In this document: positions 10,560-22,135 of the stretch, piece by piece
Numbering within the stretch: the stretch's first letter is position 1
How the letters are laid out: every line of letters starts with the position of its first letter
NCBI GenBank assembly: GCA_035236585.1
Contig: CP141132.1
Location: 21,117,945 to 21,181,944, forward strand
Length of the DNA: 64,000 nt
From: Warburgia ugandensis
Lineage: Eukaryota > Streptophyta > Magnoliopsida > Canellales > Canellaceae
Direction of reading: 5' to 3'
Position numbers and translations under genes: made by a program
Notes under the pieces: generated by a model
The model's database searches: none
What the model was told of the DNA's origin: nothing
What the model saw: only the letters and a program-made list of their open reading frames with translations

Positions 10560-13237
10560 TAAATTATCATCGTAGCTATTATAATCCTCCACATATCCAG
10601 GAAGACCACTACCCGACCTTGCAACTCAATGTCCTCCTCAGAACCAGTTTCCTCCTCTGGTTCTGCCAGTACTTGAGACATGTTCCCCTGCCTCCTTTGC
10701 CTCTGGTATTGCCTAGTGGGAGGAGCAACACGTGAACTAGATCCCATAGCACGCTCAATGTCACCCCATGTGAGGCTATCATCTGGATGGACGAGGTCAT
10801 CCTCAGCATCTGCTTTAATGATCCACTCGTCACTCTCATCATCCTCCCTCAATACAATGGGATCTGTGTATGTCTGAGATCTCAAATGATCTTCATGTCG
10901 ATGGCGGAGACGTTGATTATATTGAACGAATACCAGATCGTTCAATGTTTTTATGTACAATCTATTTCTCTTCTTTGTGTCAAGCTGCAATAAAATATCA
11001 AATTTTATAAGGTTGATTGTAAATTTAAATTATATTGTTGAATGATCTATAAATTAGTGAAGTAATACTTACACTCTTAAAAGCACTCTAGTTCTGCTCA
11101 CAAAGAGATGCACTACAGGTTTGAGAAAGGACTTTGATAACAAGTTTTTGGAGAATTGGGCATTCAGCCCCAAAAGTAACCCACCACTCACCTACAAGAG
11201 TTAAATAACAATAAATTAAAAAAATTTAAGACAAATAAGATTTAAAATTGTAAGACTTACAAGGAGCCATTGTCTTCCTTTTCAATTTAGCCAAGTCATT
11301 TACAAACAGGCCCGTCGCACGTTTATATGGGCCTAGCTCGTCAATCACCTTGCTTACATCATCTTGATTTGGATAGTGTCAAATAGGCCTTGTTTGATAA
11401 ATCTATCGGCCTCAATATCTTCTTGCCTATCATAATAAAATGCAGGGTTAAGATAATAACCAGCTGCATGCAAAGGTTAACAAAGCTTATTCGTCCATCT
11501 ACTATCAACAATGCTACAAATATGGGCGGCTTGTTGCTCATTATCTTTAAGATTTTCCATAATCTTTTCCTTGGCTCTTGTGATGGGCTTGTACATATAA
11601 TCCATTGCAGGCTTCTCGTCAGTATCCACAAGCCTCAACACCTCCACAAGTGGTGCCATTATCTTCAAGCCAAATAAAATATTATTCCAAAAGGAGCTGC
11701 GACTAACAATATTCTGTATTCTTTTTCCAACCAGAGTATTGTTCCATTTGCTGTTACTCCATGCTTGACAGTGGAACATCTCCCTTAATTCCACCCCAAC
11801 ATTGTAGATACTCTCTAAACTCAAAAAGTTAGTGGCGAAACGAGTGACTGCAGGCCTGACCAATTCTCTTTGCTTAGTCATCGTCCTCATCAAATGAAGG
11901 ACATGAGTGTGACTGTATATGAAAACAGTCATTGCCTTCGCTTGTTTCATAACATGCTCCACTTTTGGCAATTTGCCAATATCTTCTAACATCAAGTTAA
12001 CAAAATGAGTTGCACAGGATGACCAAAATAGATGCTTTCTTCTTATTTGCAAGTGTCTTTCTGCAGCTACATAATTTGACGCATTGTCCGTGATGATCTA
12101 TAATAAGCAATCAAATTCATAAGTAAATATTAAAACTTTTAAATATTAAATTTTTTGATAAAAAACTTAACTAAAATTAAGAGTGGGGATTACCTGGACA
12201 ATGTTTTCCTCTCTAACGTCATCTATGACGATAGCCAACATTTTAACAATCAAATCTGAGCTCTTTATATGCTCAGATCCATCAATTGATTTTAGAAAAA
12301 CTGTCCCAGTTGGACAGTTTACCAAAAAATTGATTAAGGTGCGACCCTTGCCATTGGTTCACCAATCTGACATTATGGAGTACCTATATCGTGCCTAATC
12401 TTTTCTGCATCATTGTACAAATTCATTCGTCCTTTCAACTTGTTTTTTGAGAAGAGGCACCCTCAACTCATGGTAAGAGGGTGCCTTGAAACCTTAAGAA
12501 AGAAAACATAAGTTAAATACTCTTTAACTTAAAAATATACATAAAAAGTACTAGTATATAAAGAAAAACAAAAGAAAACCATTTACCTGGTCCATGTTGT
12601 GCAGCCGCCTCAAACATGGTTTGAAAAGATTGACACCAAGCGGCATTGAAGGCAATGTCATTCTCATAAAACCAGCTTGCAATGTAATTACATGCTCTGG
12701 TTCTAAGCTCCTTTTTATATGCATTATTTATTGTTGTTTGATGCAAAGGAGCCTTCTCAGGATCAAGGGCAAAATGAATATCAAGAGGTCCCTTTATTCT
12801 ACTCCTAAACTTCTTGCTGCTCCCTATGCCAAATCCACTAGAGCTTGGGCCACTATTACCACTAGCTTGTCTCCCTCTATCGTCCACATCTCCCTCAACA
12901 ACTTCAAGATCATCATGAATCCCAAACAAATTTTTTGGTCGTGTTTGCTCCATAATGATTTTTTCCCTTTCATCCTTCTTCTTTTTTTACTCATTCATAT
13001 AATCACTTAACTTTTTTTATATATCAGGAGTTACCTTGCTGCATTTTTTAGCATTCCTCTGCCCTCCAACTAAATGTTGTTTTAGCCTATAAATTCCACC
13101 ACGTATTTGTTTCCACACAATTTGCACCAAATTGTATTCTTATCACCTAGAATTCTCAAGTCTCCATGCTCCCACCTTGGGTCTGTAGATCTAGAAATAG
13201 CTGAAGTATTTGAAGTTGAACCCCTTGATGATGACAT
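10560..13237 (-). pseudogene. hAT transposase, five-exon gene with nonsense codons and frameshifts
   Basis: The exon pattern fits intact GT/AG sites: 13237-12587, 12492-12194, 12097-11261, 11191-11073 and 10984 to about 10560. Exon 1 has a BED zinc finger (WCKLCGNK, then after a frameshift IYRLKQHLVGGQRNAKKC) and a linker with two TAA codons. Exon 2 is the DUF659-like region (FKAPSYHELRVPLLKKQVER; SIDGSEHIKSSDLIVKML) with three stops. Exon 3 begins IITDNASNYVAAERH and carries the central RNase H-like part (SSCATHFVNLMLEDIGKLPK), with one stop and one frameshift near its end. Exons 4-5 form the C-terminal dimerisation region (EWWVTFGAECPILQKL; CEQN then TAG; TKKRNRLYIKTLNDLVFVQY). This copy cannot make a full transposase. 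Confidence 0.9.
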
Positions 13238-13304
13238 CTCTAAATTTTATGCCTAAAATATAAATAGCATAAAAGAGTGAGTATTGTTATTTTGTAAAAA
13301 TAAC

Positions 13305-13955
13305 TCCAAAATAGAAAACAGCATGAAAAATACATCACACATGAAGACACAAGCATGGAAAAGCTATATATGTAAATAGGAATACGTTTTAATTAATAAA
13401 TATAAAAAAAATAATTTTTTTCCAATTTCTGTAACTGTTATTTTCGGAAAAATTGAAAAAAATAACACTAAAATACAAAAAAGGATGAAAAATACAGCAT
13501 ACATGAAGACACAAGCATGGGAAAGCTATATATGTATATAAGAATAGGTATTAACTAATAAATATAAATAAAACAAATTTTTTTTCATTTTTGTAAGTTT
13601 TATTTTTGAAAAAATTGAACAAAATAACACTACAATACAAAAAAAGCATGAAAAGTACATCATCATGAAGATACAAGCATGAGTAAGCTATATATGTGGA
13701 TAAGAATAGGTATTAACTAATAAATATAAAAAAGAACAATTTTTTCCTAATTTTCGTAACTTTTTTTTTGAAAAAATTAAAAAGATAACCCTAAATTACA
13801 AAAAAAAGATGAAAAAATTATCACACACGAAGACACAAGCATGGGAAAGCTATATATGTGGATTGAAATATGTTTCAATGAAGAAATATGAAAAAACGAC
13901 GACTTTTTTTATTTTCGTAACTGATTTTTTTGGAAAAATAGTAAAAAACCTAAAA
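13305..13955. repeat. 162-bp tandem repeat, 4 copies, in the hAT 5' leader
   Basis: Four copies of a unit built around gaagacacaagcatggRaaagctatatatg occur with starts near 13341, 13503, 13665 and 13827, an almost exact 162-bp spacing. Each is followed by a long A/T run and an attttcgtaac-like segment. The block lies between the transposase start (13237, minus) and the right terminal repeat, so it is in the promoter/leader side of the hAT gene. Confidence 0.85.
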
Positions 13956-16779
13956 ACAAACTCAAATCTAGAGCAAAGAAGCATAAAACTCAAATGGAAT
14001 GTTTTCTTATATACATAGAACTAAAACCCATCAAGATCTATGGAAAATAGTTAACAAAAAACAAAAAAATTGAAAAAACGGTACTGGTTTTTTATAGAAA
14101 CTGTATACACATGCTAAAATTCATAAATCCATACCTTTTTTTGCTTAGATCTGTGAAAGATCAAAGAGGAATGATCGTTTTCACCTTCTCAAGAGGTTGG
14201 AAGATTGAAATTAGGGTTGGAAGGTGAAAAATGAAAAAAAAAAAAACGAGTTTTATACATACCGGGTTAAGTGGTCTGTGCCTGGAGTCGAGGGCGCGCC
14301 TGAAAGGGGTGCCCAGGAGCACCCAGGCGCACCCAGGTGCTCGCCTAGGCGACGACGCCTCATTTCCTCTGCGCTTGGCCCCCTCCCACGCACTTACATG
14401 TTGATTAGCGCCTAGGCGCGCCTTTAACTACATAGATCCTAAGTACTGAAAGTGGCCTTTTACAGAGACTTCTTGGTTGTCAATCTTAACTGGTATTCCA
14501 CTCCTCTCCTTGCTAAAATTGCATTACATATATTCTATATTAGTTTGGCTGATTTTAAATACTCTAGATTCTAATGCTTCTCTCCATAACTCTACCTTTG
14601 TGTTTACACCCTCCCTTGTCTCGTCAAGTAAGATTATATCATCTGCAAATAGCATGCACCATGGAATCTTTTCATGCAAATGTTTTGTTAACTCATCCAT
14701 AACCAACATGAAAGGGTATGGGCTCAACGTTGATCCTTGGTGCAATCCTACAGTGATAGAAAAATCATTGGTCTCGCCATTAGTGGTCTTAAAATTTGTT
14801 ACCGCGTCCTCATACATATCTTTAATTATGCCTATATATTCCTGCGAAACCCCTTTCTCGTCCAACACCCTCCATATTAACTCTTTGGGGACTCTATCAT
14901 AAGCTTTTTCTAAGTCGATAAAGACCATGTGGAGGTCTTTCCTCCTCTCCCTATATTTCTCTATCAATTGCCATAGTAAGAAAATAGCTTCTATAGTAGA
15001 CCTCCTAGGTTGAAACCAAACTGGTTCTCTGATACATCTGTCTCATCCCATAGCTTCTTCTCAATTAATCTTTCAAAAAGTTTCATAGTGTGGCTCATAA
15101 GTTTGATGCTTCAATAATTAGTACAGCTCTGTATGTCTCCTTTATCTTATAAATTGGTACAATAGAACTTTTTTTCCTTTCATTAGGCATTTTCTCTGAT
15201 TTTATAATCTTGTTAAACAAATTGGTCAACCAACCTACCCCAGTATCTCCCATATGCTTCTAAACCTCCATTGGTATCCCATCGGGGCCCATGGCCTTTC
15301 TTGATTTTATATTTTTCAAGGCTTCTTTAACTTCAAGTATTCTACTTCTACATTCATATCTATAATGTCAAATGTTATTTAAGTTTAGAGTATTTTCAAT
15401 CCCTATATTCTCAGAGCCAATGTCATTTAACAATTTTTGAAAGTAAGTTTTCCACCTTTGTTTGATCTCGTCATCTCTGACTAGTATCTTTCCATCATCA
15501 CTTATTATGCACCAACATATCTAAGTCTTTATCCTTCTGTTCTCTAATTTTTGCAAGTTTAAACACATCTTTCTCACCTTCTCTTGTTCCTAGTCTATTA
15601 TTAGTCTATTATAGGGGCCATCATATGCTTTAAGTTTAGCCTCAATTACTATTCTCTTAGCAACCTTTTTATCATTCTTATACTATTTATAGTTTTCATT
15701 ATTTCTAGTCTCCTGCCATGCTTTAAAACACATCCGTTTTTCTTTAATAACTTTTTGTATTGTTTTACTTCACGTCTCCTTTACTAATTGTCTTTTACCT
15801 TTAGATACTCCTGAGACATATTTTGCCATTTTCTTAATGGACTCAACTATATTATCCACATGGTGTTTACTTTTGTTTCATAGTTCTAGCTCCTTCTACC
15901 ATCAACTTATTTGTGAGTGAGGTTATTTTCTCTCCTTTTAAGTTCCACCACTTAGTTTTTGGATACCTATTAAATTTATTTCCTTTCTTCCATCTTTGAA
16001 TATAGATATCTATAGCTATTAACCTATGTTGTGAGGTTAAACTCTCATCGGGTATCACCTTACAGTCCTTACACGTTGATCTTTCAGTATTTCTAAGTAG
16101 AAAAATGTTTATTTGGCTTTTATGAAGTCTACTTTTAAAGGTTATTAAGTGTTCATTCCACTTCTTAAAGAGTATATTTGCATTGCCCAGGTTATATGAC
16201 AAAGCAAAATCGAGGATAATTTCCCCCATCTTATTTTGTTCTCCTATACCATATACCCTCTATGTATGCAATCATATGCGTCCTTTTCTTTTCCTACATG
16301 GCTATTTAAGTCTGCTCCTATAAATATCCCGTTAATGTTGGGAATTTTTTGCATGACTTCCTCTATATCTTCTTAAAACTGTCTCTTGATTATGTCTTCT
16401 AACTCTACTTGTAGTGTGTATGCACTTATAACATTTATGATATGCTCTTATAGAACAAGTTTTATTATTATAATTCTATCACTGATTCTTTTAACGTTCA
16501 CAACTTTATCCCTTAATTCTTTATCCATTATTATTATTATTATCCTTTCCTACATACCAAAGTTTATACCCATCGTTTTCTCTAGTTTTAACCCTCTTCC
16601 ACTTGTTTCTTGGATACAAGCGATATTGACTCTCGTACATTTCATCGTGTCTACTAACTCCAAACTCTTACCTATCAATGTCCCTATATTCCATGTAACG
16701 ATATGAATCTTATACTCTTGAGATATCCTATTTACGCGCGCACTTCTTGACTTCCATGGCATGCACCTATATCCACTTT

Positions 16780-16975
16780 TCACTGCACCTGGGTTCTAGT
16801 GTAACACGTCGCTTCTGAGGGGATGCTCTAGCAGTCCTTGCCCATTTTCCACTACACCCGAGATCCGATATAGCATATAGCTTATGGGGAAATGCTCTAG
16901 CAACCCTTGCCCATTTTTCACCGCACCTGGGATCCAATGCAGTGCATCGCTTATGGGGAATGCTCTAGTTTGACG
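16780..16975 (-). repeat. 5' UTR monomers of the antisense RTE LINE (3 x ~69 bp)
   Basis: Three related ~69-bp units, each with a cttgcccattttYcac-like core and a GCTTMTGRGG-like block, match the three units at 27773-27960 in the plus-strand LINE. Confidence 0.8.
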
Positions 16976-17205
16976 GAATGTCTGTTTTCGATTTATGTCA
17001 TATTAGGGTTGCCATACTTTTAAGAAGTTAGAGATGATTTTCATTTTTTACTTACAAACTAATATACAAATGCATATTCATTTGCAAGTAGGAAAAAAAT
17101 AACAAAATCATCTTCAACGTCTTCCTTGTCGGCTGGCACCTGATACTCCAAAAATGTTCTCCTTGGTGCCTTGGAAAGTGTCAGCAACAGTATTTAAAGT
17201 CTCTC

Positions 17206-17371
17206 TTATAAAAGGGCAGCCCCAGTGCACGAAGCTCCTACCTATGTGGGGTCTGGCGAAGGGGTGGGCCACAATGGCCTAAAGTAGGTAGCCTTACCTT
17301 GCATTTTTGCAAGAGGCTGATTCCACGTCTTGAACCCGTGACCTCAAGGACACATGACTACAACTTTTACC
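17206..17371 (-). mobile_element. Au SINE, 5'-truncated, antisense
   Basis: The plus strand carries AAAGGGCAGCCCCAGTGCAC...GGGTCTGGCGAAGG...CTGCATTT-like...GCAAGAGGCTG...CTTGAACCCGTGACCTC, the reverse complement of the Au SINE. Box B of its RNA polymerase III promoter (GGTTCAAG on the minus strand) is at about 17329-17339; box A is lost by truncation at the right end. A perfect 12-bp target duplication TTAAAGTCTCTC flanks it (17194-17205 and 17372-17383). Confidence 0.9.
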
Positions 17372-18199
17372 TTAAAGTCTCTCCTATGAGGTGGTTAAAG
17401 TTATCTGGTGTATGAGATTTTGGATAAAGGCAGAGTAATCAGTGTGAATTTCGAGGATGCCTACGTGGGATGAGGGCTCACAGTGCATGCATCTCATTTG
17501 AGATAGCTGGAGCTCAGCTTGGGTGAAGTGATTGGCAAAAATCTAGGAAGCAATGCTTGGAATTGTATCATGAGTAGAATGTCTGTTGTGTAAGGATGCC
17601 AACAAGGTAGAGTTTGACGCTAGCTGCTCTGCTGCCTCATTCAACTGGAGACTGTGAAATTGAAGACAGCTTCTAAAAGTCCGCTATTAGTCAAACAAAA
17701 TGGTATCGAAATCATGATAATGTGACTGCCACTTATATTGAAACAATCGGGAGGACTAGTTCATGATCCTGCTCGAATGGGACATTGATCTGCAGCTTTC
17801 TGTATCTCCATTTTAGCTTATACAAGAATTTTGGTAAGGATACTTGTATAAGTTAATGTATTGAAGTTTTTTGTTTTTCTAAAGGAATGTGTTGCAGTTT
17901 TATTCGTGCTGCACATACATTTTTTTTTCCTTGTGTCAGTCGCTGCCTCTGTTTGGGGTAAAGAGCATGCGACTTGATTATTTCCTTTTAGTTCATGTGA
18001 ATGTTATTCTCGTGCAGGTTCTTCATGTTAAGTACCTTCTGGCATTAACCCTTTCTTTTCTTGCATCCTCATATTCACACAGTTCTGGAACCGTTTCTAC
18101 TTTTTGCAAATATCTTTCAACAATTTAATAGCTAATTAGCTCAACCAATATTTAAACTATTTTTTGTTTAATCATCTCTGATTCTGGTTTCCTTTGCAG

Positions 18200-18319
18200 G
18201 ACCCTGAGAACAAAAAGATCATAGTTTGTGATGAGAAGCTGAAGAAGATCTTTGGAGGGAAAGATCGTGTTGGATTTCTTGAGATTTCGGGACTCATTAA
18301 TCCTCACTTTCTGAAGTGA
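18200..18319 (+). CDS. SWIB/MDM2-domain protein, exon 2 (C-terminal 39 residues and stop)
   Basis: Exon 2 encodes residues 94-132, beginning DPENKKIIVCDEKLKKIFGG and ending LINPHFLK before TGA at 18317-18319. This is the second half of the SWIB domain (conserved DEKLKKIF...DRVGFLEI...HFLK) and the usual C-terminus of the small plant SWIB proteins. Joined to exon 1 it gives 132 residues, a normal length for single-domain plant SWIB proteins, with no stop or frameshift in either exon. That suggests the gene is still under selection in spite of its intron. It has no neighbour that suggests a shared function. Confidence 0.92.
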   Translation, partial: DPENKKIIVCDEKLKKIFGGKDRVGFLEISGLINPHFLK

Positions 18320-21110
18320 GTCGATTTCTGACGGCAGTGAAAAGTTGAAATATTTTCTACCAAGCTAGCTTTTTGTAAATGTGTTGTTTTAATCATGGCA
18401 CTTGCAGGAATTATGGCAGAATGTTAATCCTGCAGGCACTATCTTTCTTCTAAGCTGCAGGGCAATTTAATATTTTGTCAAGCTTTGCTCTCTTTTTTTT
18501 CCTTGTGCAGGCTTACTACTGTTTTTTGTGTTGTTAACTTGTTGCCTTCAGGAGGACCATGTATGGTTAAGAGTTTTGGCCATGTGAAAGCCTTCAGTTT
18601 ATGCTCAATCAGGTCCTTTTTCGGTGTTCCTCGTTTAAAGAGATTGTCTGTTGCCTGTTACTGTGGTTTTTCGGTAGAAGGTTGCTGCCGTGCTATGTTG
18701 TTCGCTTGCTTTATTAACATCTTCAACATCAGGACGATCAATGTATGGCTGGGCTCTATAGAATTTTTGGTGTGTATTCACTTTATTCTCTATAATGTTC
18801 TCTCTTAGAAGTTGCAGATTTTAAGAGATTCAGTGCCCGTAGCTCTGGCTTTTCTGTAGAAGTTTGCTTCTACTGGGACTCTTTCTTCGTATCTGTAGTT
18901 AAGCTCATTGGTTGGATATTCCTTTTGTACGTTATGATGATTGCACCTTTAATTTAGTACAAGCTGGAGAGATGTTGACCACTCATATTTTTAGATAAAT
19001 CCTGATGTAATGAGATGAAATCTCATTCATCCGTGCCTTTCCTAACTGGAGTTATGCGTGTCAAATGGGGTTCCTTTTAGAAAGTGTTTTTATCCATGTC
19101 TGATGATCGAAAGCACTGCTTTTCAGATGCTAAAATCGTAAAATCAGACTCAAGACTAGATGTTGAAAGCCTGAGATCAGGCTGTCAATTAATGATGAGG
19201 CCCATCATGTAAAAGCGGGCTGTCTTATTAGCTTGCTGAGAGGTCGCGCTTCATTAGAGTGGTCCTCTTCAATATTGTTGTTGCCAGATACGTAAAATTA
19301 CTACCGCAGGTTGGTCCTGATTTAAAGATCCATTATGATCTACCCATAAGATCTGATCAAGACTAGATAATGTAGGCTTATATGCATTTCGATCATCCTT
19401 GGCGACCACAATTCTCCTTTCTTGTAATGTGGTATAATTTGATATATCCGAGAGCCAGAATTTCACCGCTATTTCTGCGGAGTTAAGAAAAGTGGACCCT
19501 CTGAGCTCTGTGGAAGCTATATCAGTGTCTTAAACTCGTGTCAGACTTCACTACTAATGTAGCCTTCGTACCAGAAAGGGGCATTTATGGGTCCCTATAT
19601 ATAATGTTCAGGTGCATGTGTTCTCCTGGAGAAAAAGGCGGAACAACATGATATCAGCTATAAGTTACATTTTTTGAAAGGTAAATAAAATCAATTAACC
19701 AACTAGATCTTGAAATTCTGGTAAAGATACAACCATCCGAGAGAGCAACACCAACTTGGTGCTCCATGAAAACGCCTTCGAGGCCAACGGAGAAGAACCA
19801 AAAGGTGGTGGCTCTGCTTTCACCTAATAGTTTCTACCTTTGGGGCTCGGTTGGGCTACCAAATAAGGGCTCAATTAGAAATGTGAAATACAAAATTGAG
19901 AGAACATCAACATTTCTTCAGTGGCGTAAATCCCAAGGCTAATTCCCTTGTGCCCGTCCAATTCTGTCGTAAAACAACATCGTAGTCGTTAAAGCCCGTA
20001 TATGAAGGAGATTGCAGGGGAACAGGACATACAAGAGTCATGGTAATTTTAAACACTACGGCAACTTCTTATTTTCAGATGCTGCCTTTTTCAATATTTT
20101 TTTCTTAGAAAAGCAACCATCTTATTTGGGCCCTTGTTTTCTGCCTGTCCATGAAATTTTAAGACAATTTAAGCTTCATTTTCAGAAAATCTAACCCATT
20201 CAGATTAGTTAAGATCTCCTAGATTATCTTTACACCAAAAACTACTTCTATTGGATCACAACTGTTGAAATAAAAACGAAAAAATATAAGTTAGGATCAT
20301 CTCGTTAGCCTAATTTTTTCATGGACAGGCTAATAATAAGGCCCAAACAAGATGAATGCCTTAAATCTTAGAAAAAATAATTAAAAAGACAGCACCTGAA
20401 AATAAAATGCTAGCTTAGCAATTGAAGATACCATACTTACACAAGAAACATGAAAAGATGAAGCAAACCAGGGAATATTTATGCAATGTGTTAACATTAA
20501 CATATAAGAGGACAGTTACTATAGTGCATGACAATATAGCAAGCTGCTTTGCAGCAATTGACCTTTACTTGATCAAACTTGTTCATTCTAATCTTTTTGG
20601 CTTTGGATATTTTCTATCCCAAGCAAGGGATTGGATGATTTTAACATCTCAAAATTGTGCTTCTTACTAATGTTTTTTACCATGCATGTGCCACAATAAG
20701 AAGAGCATTTTCTTAGATTCCAAGCTCATCCAATCCTCAAGATTTCTAGTGCACTAGTCATCTAAGTTGGAAAAATTAGATGGACAGGTCTTAATCAACC
20801 AAAGATTGACTCACCAAACAAAAGTGGGGTGCTACACGTCGTATTTATAAAAGTTCCCAGTACTTGAAATTTTTTGAAGAATCTCGAACAACTTGAGCTT
20901 CTGATACACATTTTTAAAATAATATAGAAGTTGTTACATATTTATCAATTTTGGGTAAATTTACCAAATTAAATGTGAATTATGAAATTAAACTCACATT
21001 TGAAGAATAATTTATCAAATTATAAGCATTATATGTGGATCTAGTAAAAAATATAAATTAATCCTTATAATTTTTTCTTCAACTTTTTTCCAAATATTTT
21101 TTAAATTTGC
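18320..21110. other. 3' flank of the SWIB gene and intergenic DNA
   Basis: The first several hundred bases after the stop are T-rich and probably hold the 3' UTR, but I see no clear poly(A) signal to set its end. An imperfect repeat links about 18636-18690 and 18820-18880. Open frames at 17889-18128, 18485-18808, 20012-20194 and 20422-20670 have no family features. Confidence 0.4.
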
Positions 21111-21360
21111 AACTTATTCCCAAATTCAAACTTGGTAACTACGCCACACATTAGCTTGCTACAACATCACATACTATACTATCATTCCTCAAGAAATAAA
21201 GTGTAATAGGACTAATTTTCCTTATTGTTTTCAAATACTTTTCTAATTTTATGATTTTTTTACCTTGGTGCATACTTATTCCCCAATTCAAACTTGGTAA
21301 ATATGCTACGCATAGCTCGTTGTAGTATTGAACACTATACTATTATTCTTCAAAGAGTCC
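21111..21360. repeat. Two imperfect direct copies of a ~162-bp unit
   Basis: A stretch reading ttattcccaaattcaaacttggtaa near 21111 returns near 21275 with about one difference in four bases over ~90 bp, including the later cactatactattatt-like segment. No coding potential. Confidence 0.6.
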
Positions 21361-21724
21361 TAGTGAGAGTAGGCATTCTTAAGCATTCTAAAGAGGAGAT
21401 CTGCCCCTAGAGCAATTTTGTAGAAAATTTGAATAATTCATCATGCCCAGTGTATTGATCTTAGATAAGTAGATAGAAATAAGAGCATTTGGTCAATCAA
21501 AACTACTTTTTTTGGTTTTTTGAAAAAATAAATAGAACTAACATGGGCTAAAAGCATTAACTGGTCATGAAATTTCATTTCTAGACTATACTATGCATTC
21601 CAAATATGATAAATGGCCTAGATCTATAAAACATAATCAATATGACTAAGAAAAAGGTTATGTCTAGTCCTTACGACTTCAGCATCTAGTCCTATAGGGG
21701 ATCTTCTTTAAAAGATAAAGCATA

Positions 21725-22135
21725 AAATATGAGTTATAGTTAATGAAGAATGATAAATATAAGTGTGTGATTGGATTTATCTTAGGGTAAGTGTAGTTTA
21801 CTTGCCTCTTTTGTGGATTGAAGCCATTCACCATTTTAGGAATCACATAGATTGGCTAAGTACTAAAACATGTCCATTATATAATTTTTCTCATGTTTCT
21901 TTATGTAGAAAATGACAACCATACTTTATCCCATGTTTCTTTAAGAATCACAATGGAAGAGATTATGTATACAATCTACATGAAATTAGTACTTATCTAT
22001 CTAAGCTATTCACAAAATGGTGAATGGCTTAGACATACAAAAGAGGTAAGTAATGGATACTAGCCCTAAGATAAATCCATTTGCGCACTTGGATCTATCA
22101 TTCCTTGTGATTAATTTATCATGTATTGTGACATA
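21725..22135. repeat. Large imperfect inverted repeat (MITE-like or foldback)
   Basis: The left arm (about 21725-21862) pairs with the right arm (about 21983-22135): ggatttatcttaggg, cctcttttgt, agccattcaccatttt and aagtactaa in the left arm all have their reverse complement in the same order on the right. The spacer is ~120 bp. It looks like a decayed MITE or an inverted duplication able to form a long hairpin RNA. Terminal target duplications were not clear. Confidence 0.7.

Larger units (their letters stand above)
10250..14435 (-). mobile_element. Complete hAT DNA transposon, 4186 bp
   Basis: The ends are perfect 19-bp inverted repeats CTATGTAGTTAAAGGCGCG (10250-10268, and its reverse complement at 14417-14435). 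They are flanked by a perfect 8-bp target duplication ATCCTAAG (10242-10249 and 14436-14443); eight bases is the hAT signature. Subterminal regions on both sides carry many GGCGC/GCGCC motifs, as in other hAT elements where they act as transposase binding sites. The transposase gene lies on the minus strand (13237 to about 10560). The element sits inside the antisense RTE LINE. Perfect ends indicate a late insertion. Confidence 0.93.
6759..17107 (-). mobile_element. Near full-length RTE-type LINE (antisense), split by a solo LTR and a hAT element
   Basis: Three blocks form one element on the minus strand: 6759-6911 (3' end with an ATC/GAT-repeat tail), 9828-10249 (C-terminal coding) and 14444 to about 17107 (reverse transcriptase, endonuclease, 5' UTR). 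Together they make ~3.24 kb, the same as the copy at 27625-30910. The reverse-transcriptase core around 14524-14967 includes VFIDLEKAYDRVPKELIWRV and MLFADDIILLDE. The endonuclease start near 16550-16783 has THIVTWNIGTL-like and CIQETSG segments. Many frameshifts and stops make it inactive. Both inserts carry target duplications made of LINE sequence, so the LINE came first. I could not find its own target duplication. Confidence 0.88.
968..18199 (+). other. 17,232-bp intron of the SWIB gene
   Basis: The donor is GTGATT at 968 and the acceptor is a pyrimidine-rich tract ending TTTGCAG at 18199. The intron is phase 0 and falls inside the SWIB domain. It contains two Au SINE insertions, three RTE LINE pieces, one decayed hAT fragment, one complete hAT element and one large solo LTR, several nested in each other. 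Apart from these, about 1000-1830, 1905-2700, 3107-4280 and 17390-18180 look like ordinary T-rich plant intron sequence. The joining of the exons is deduced from protein continuity, not from a transcript. Confidence 0.88.

Noticed and set aside
12594..13010. 138-residue plus-strand open frame
   Set aside because: It is the shadow of hAT transposase exon 1, which lies on the minus strand with BED-finger and linker motifs.
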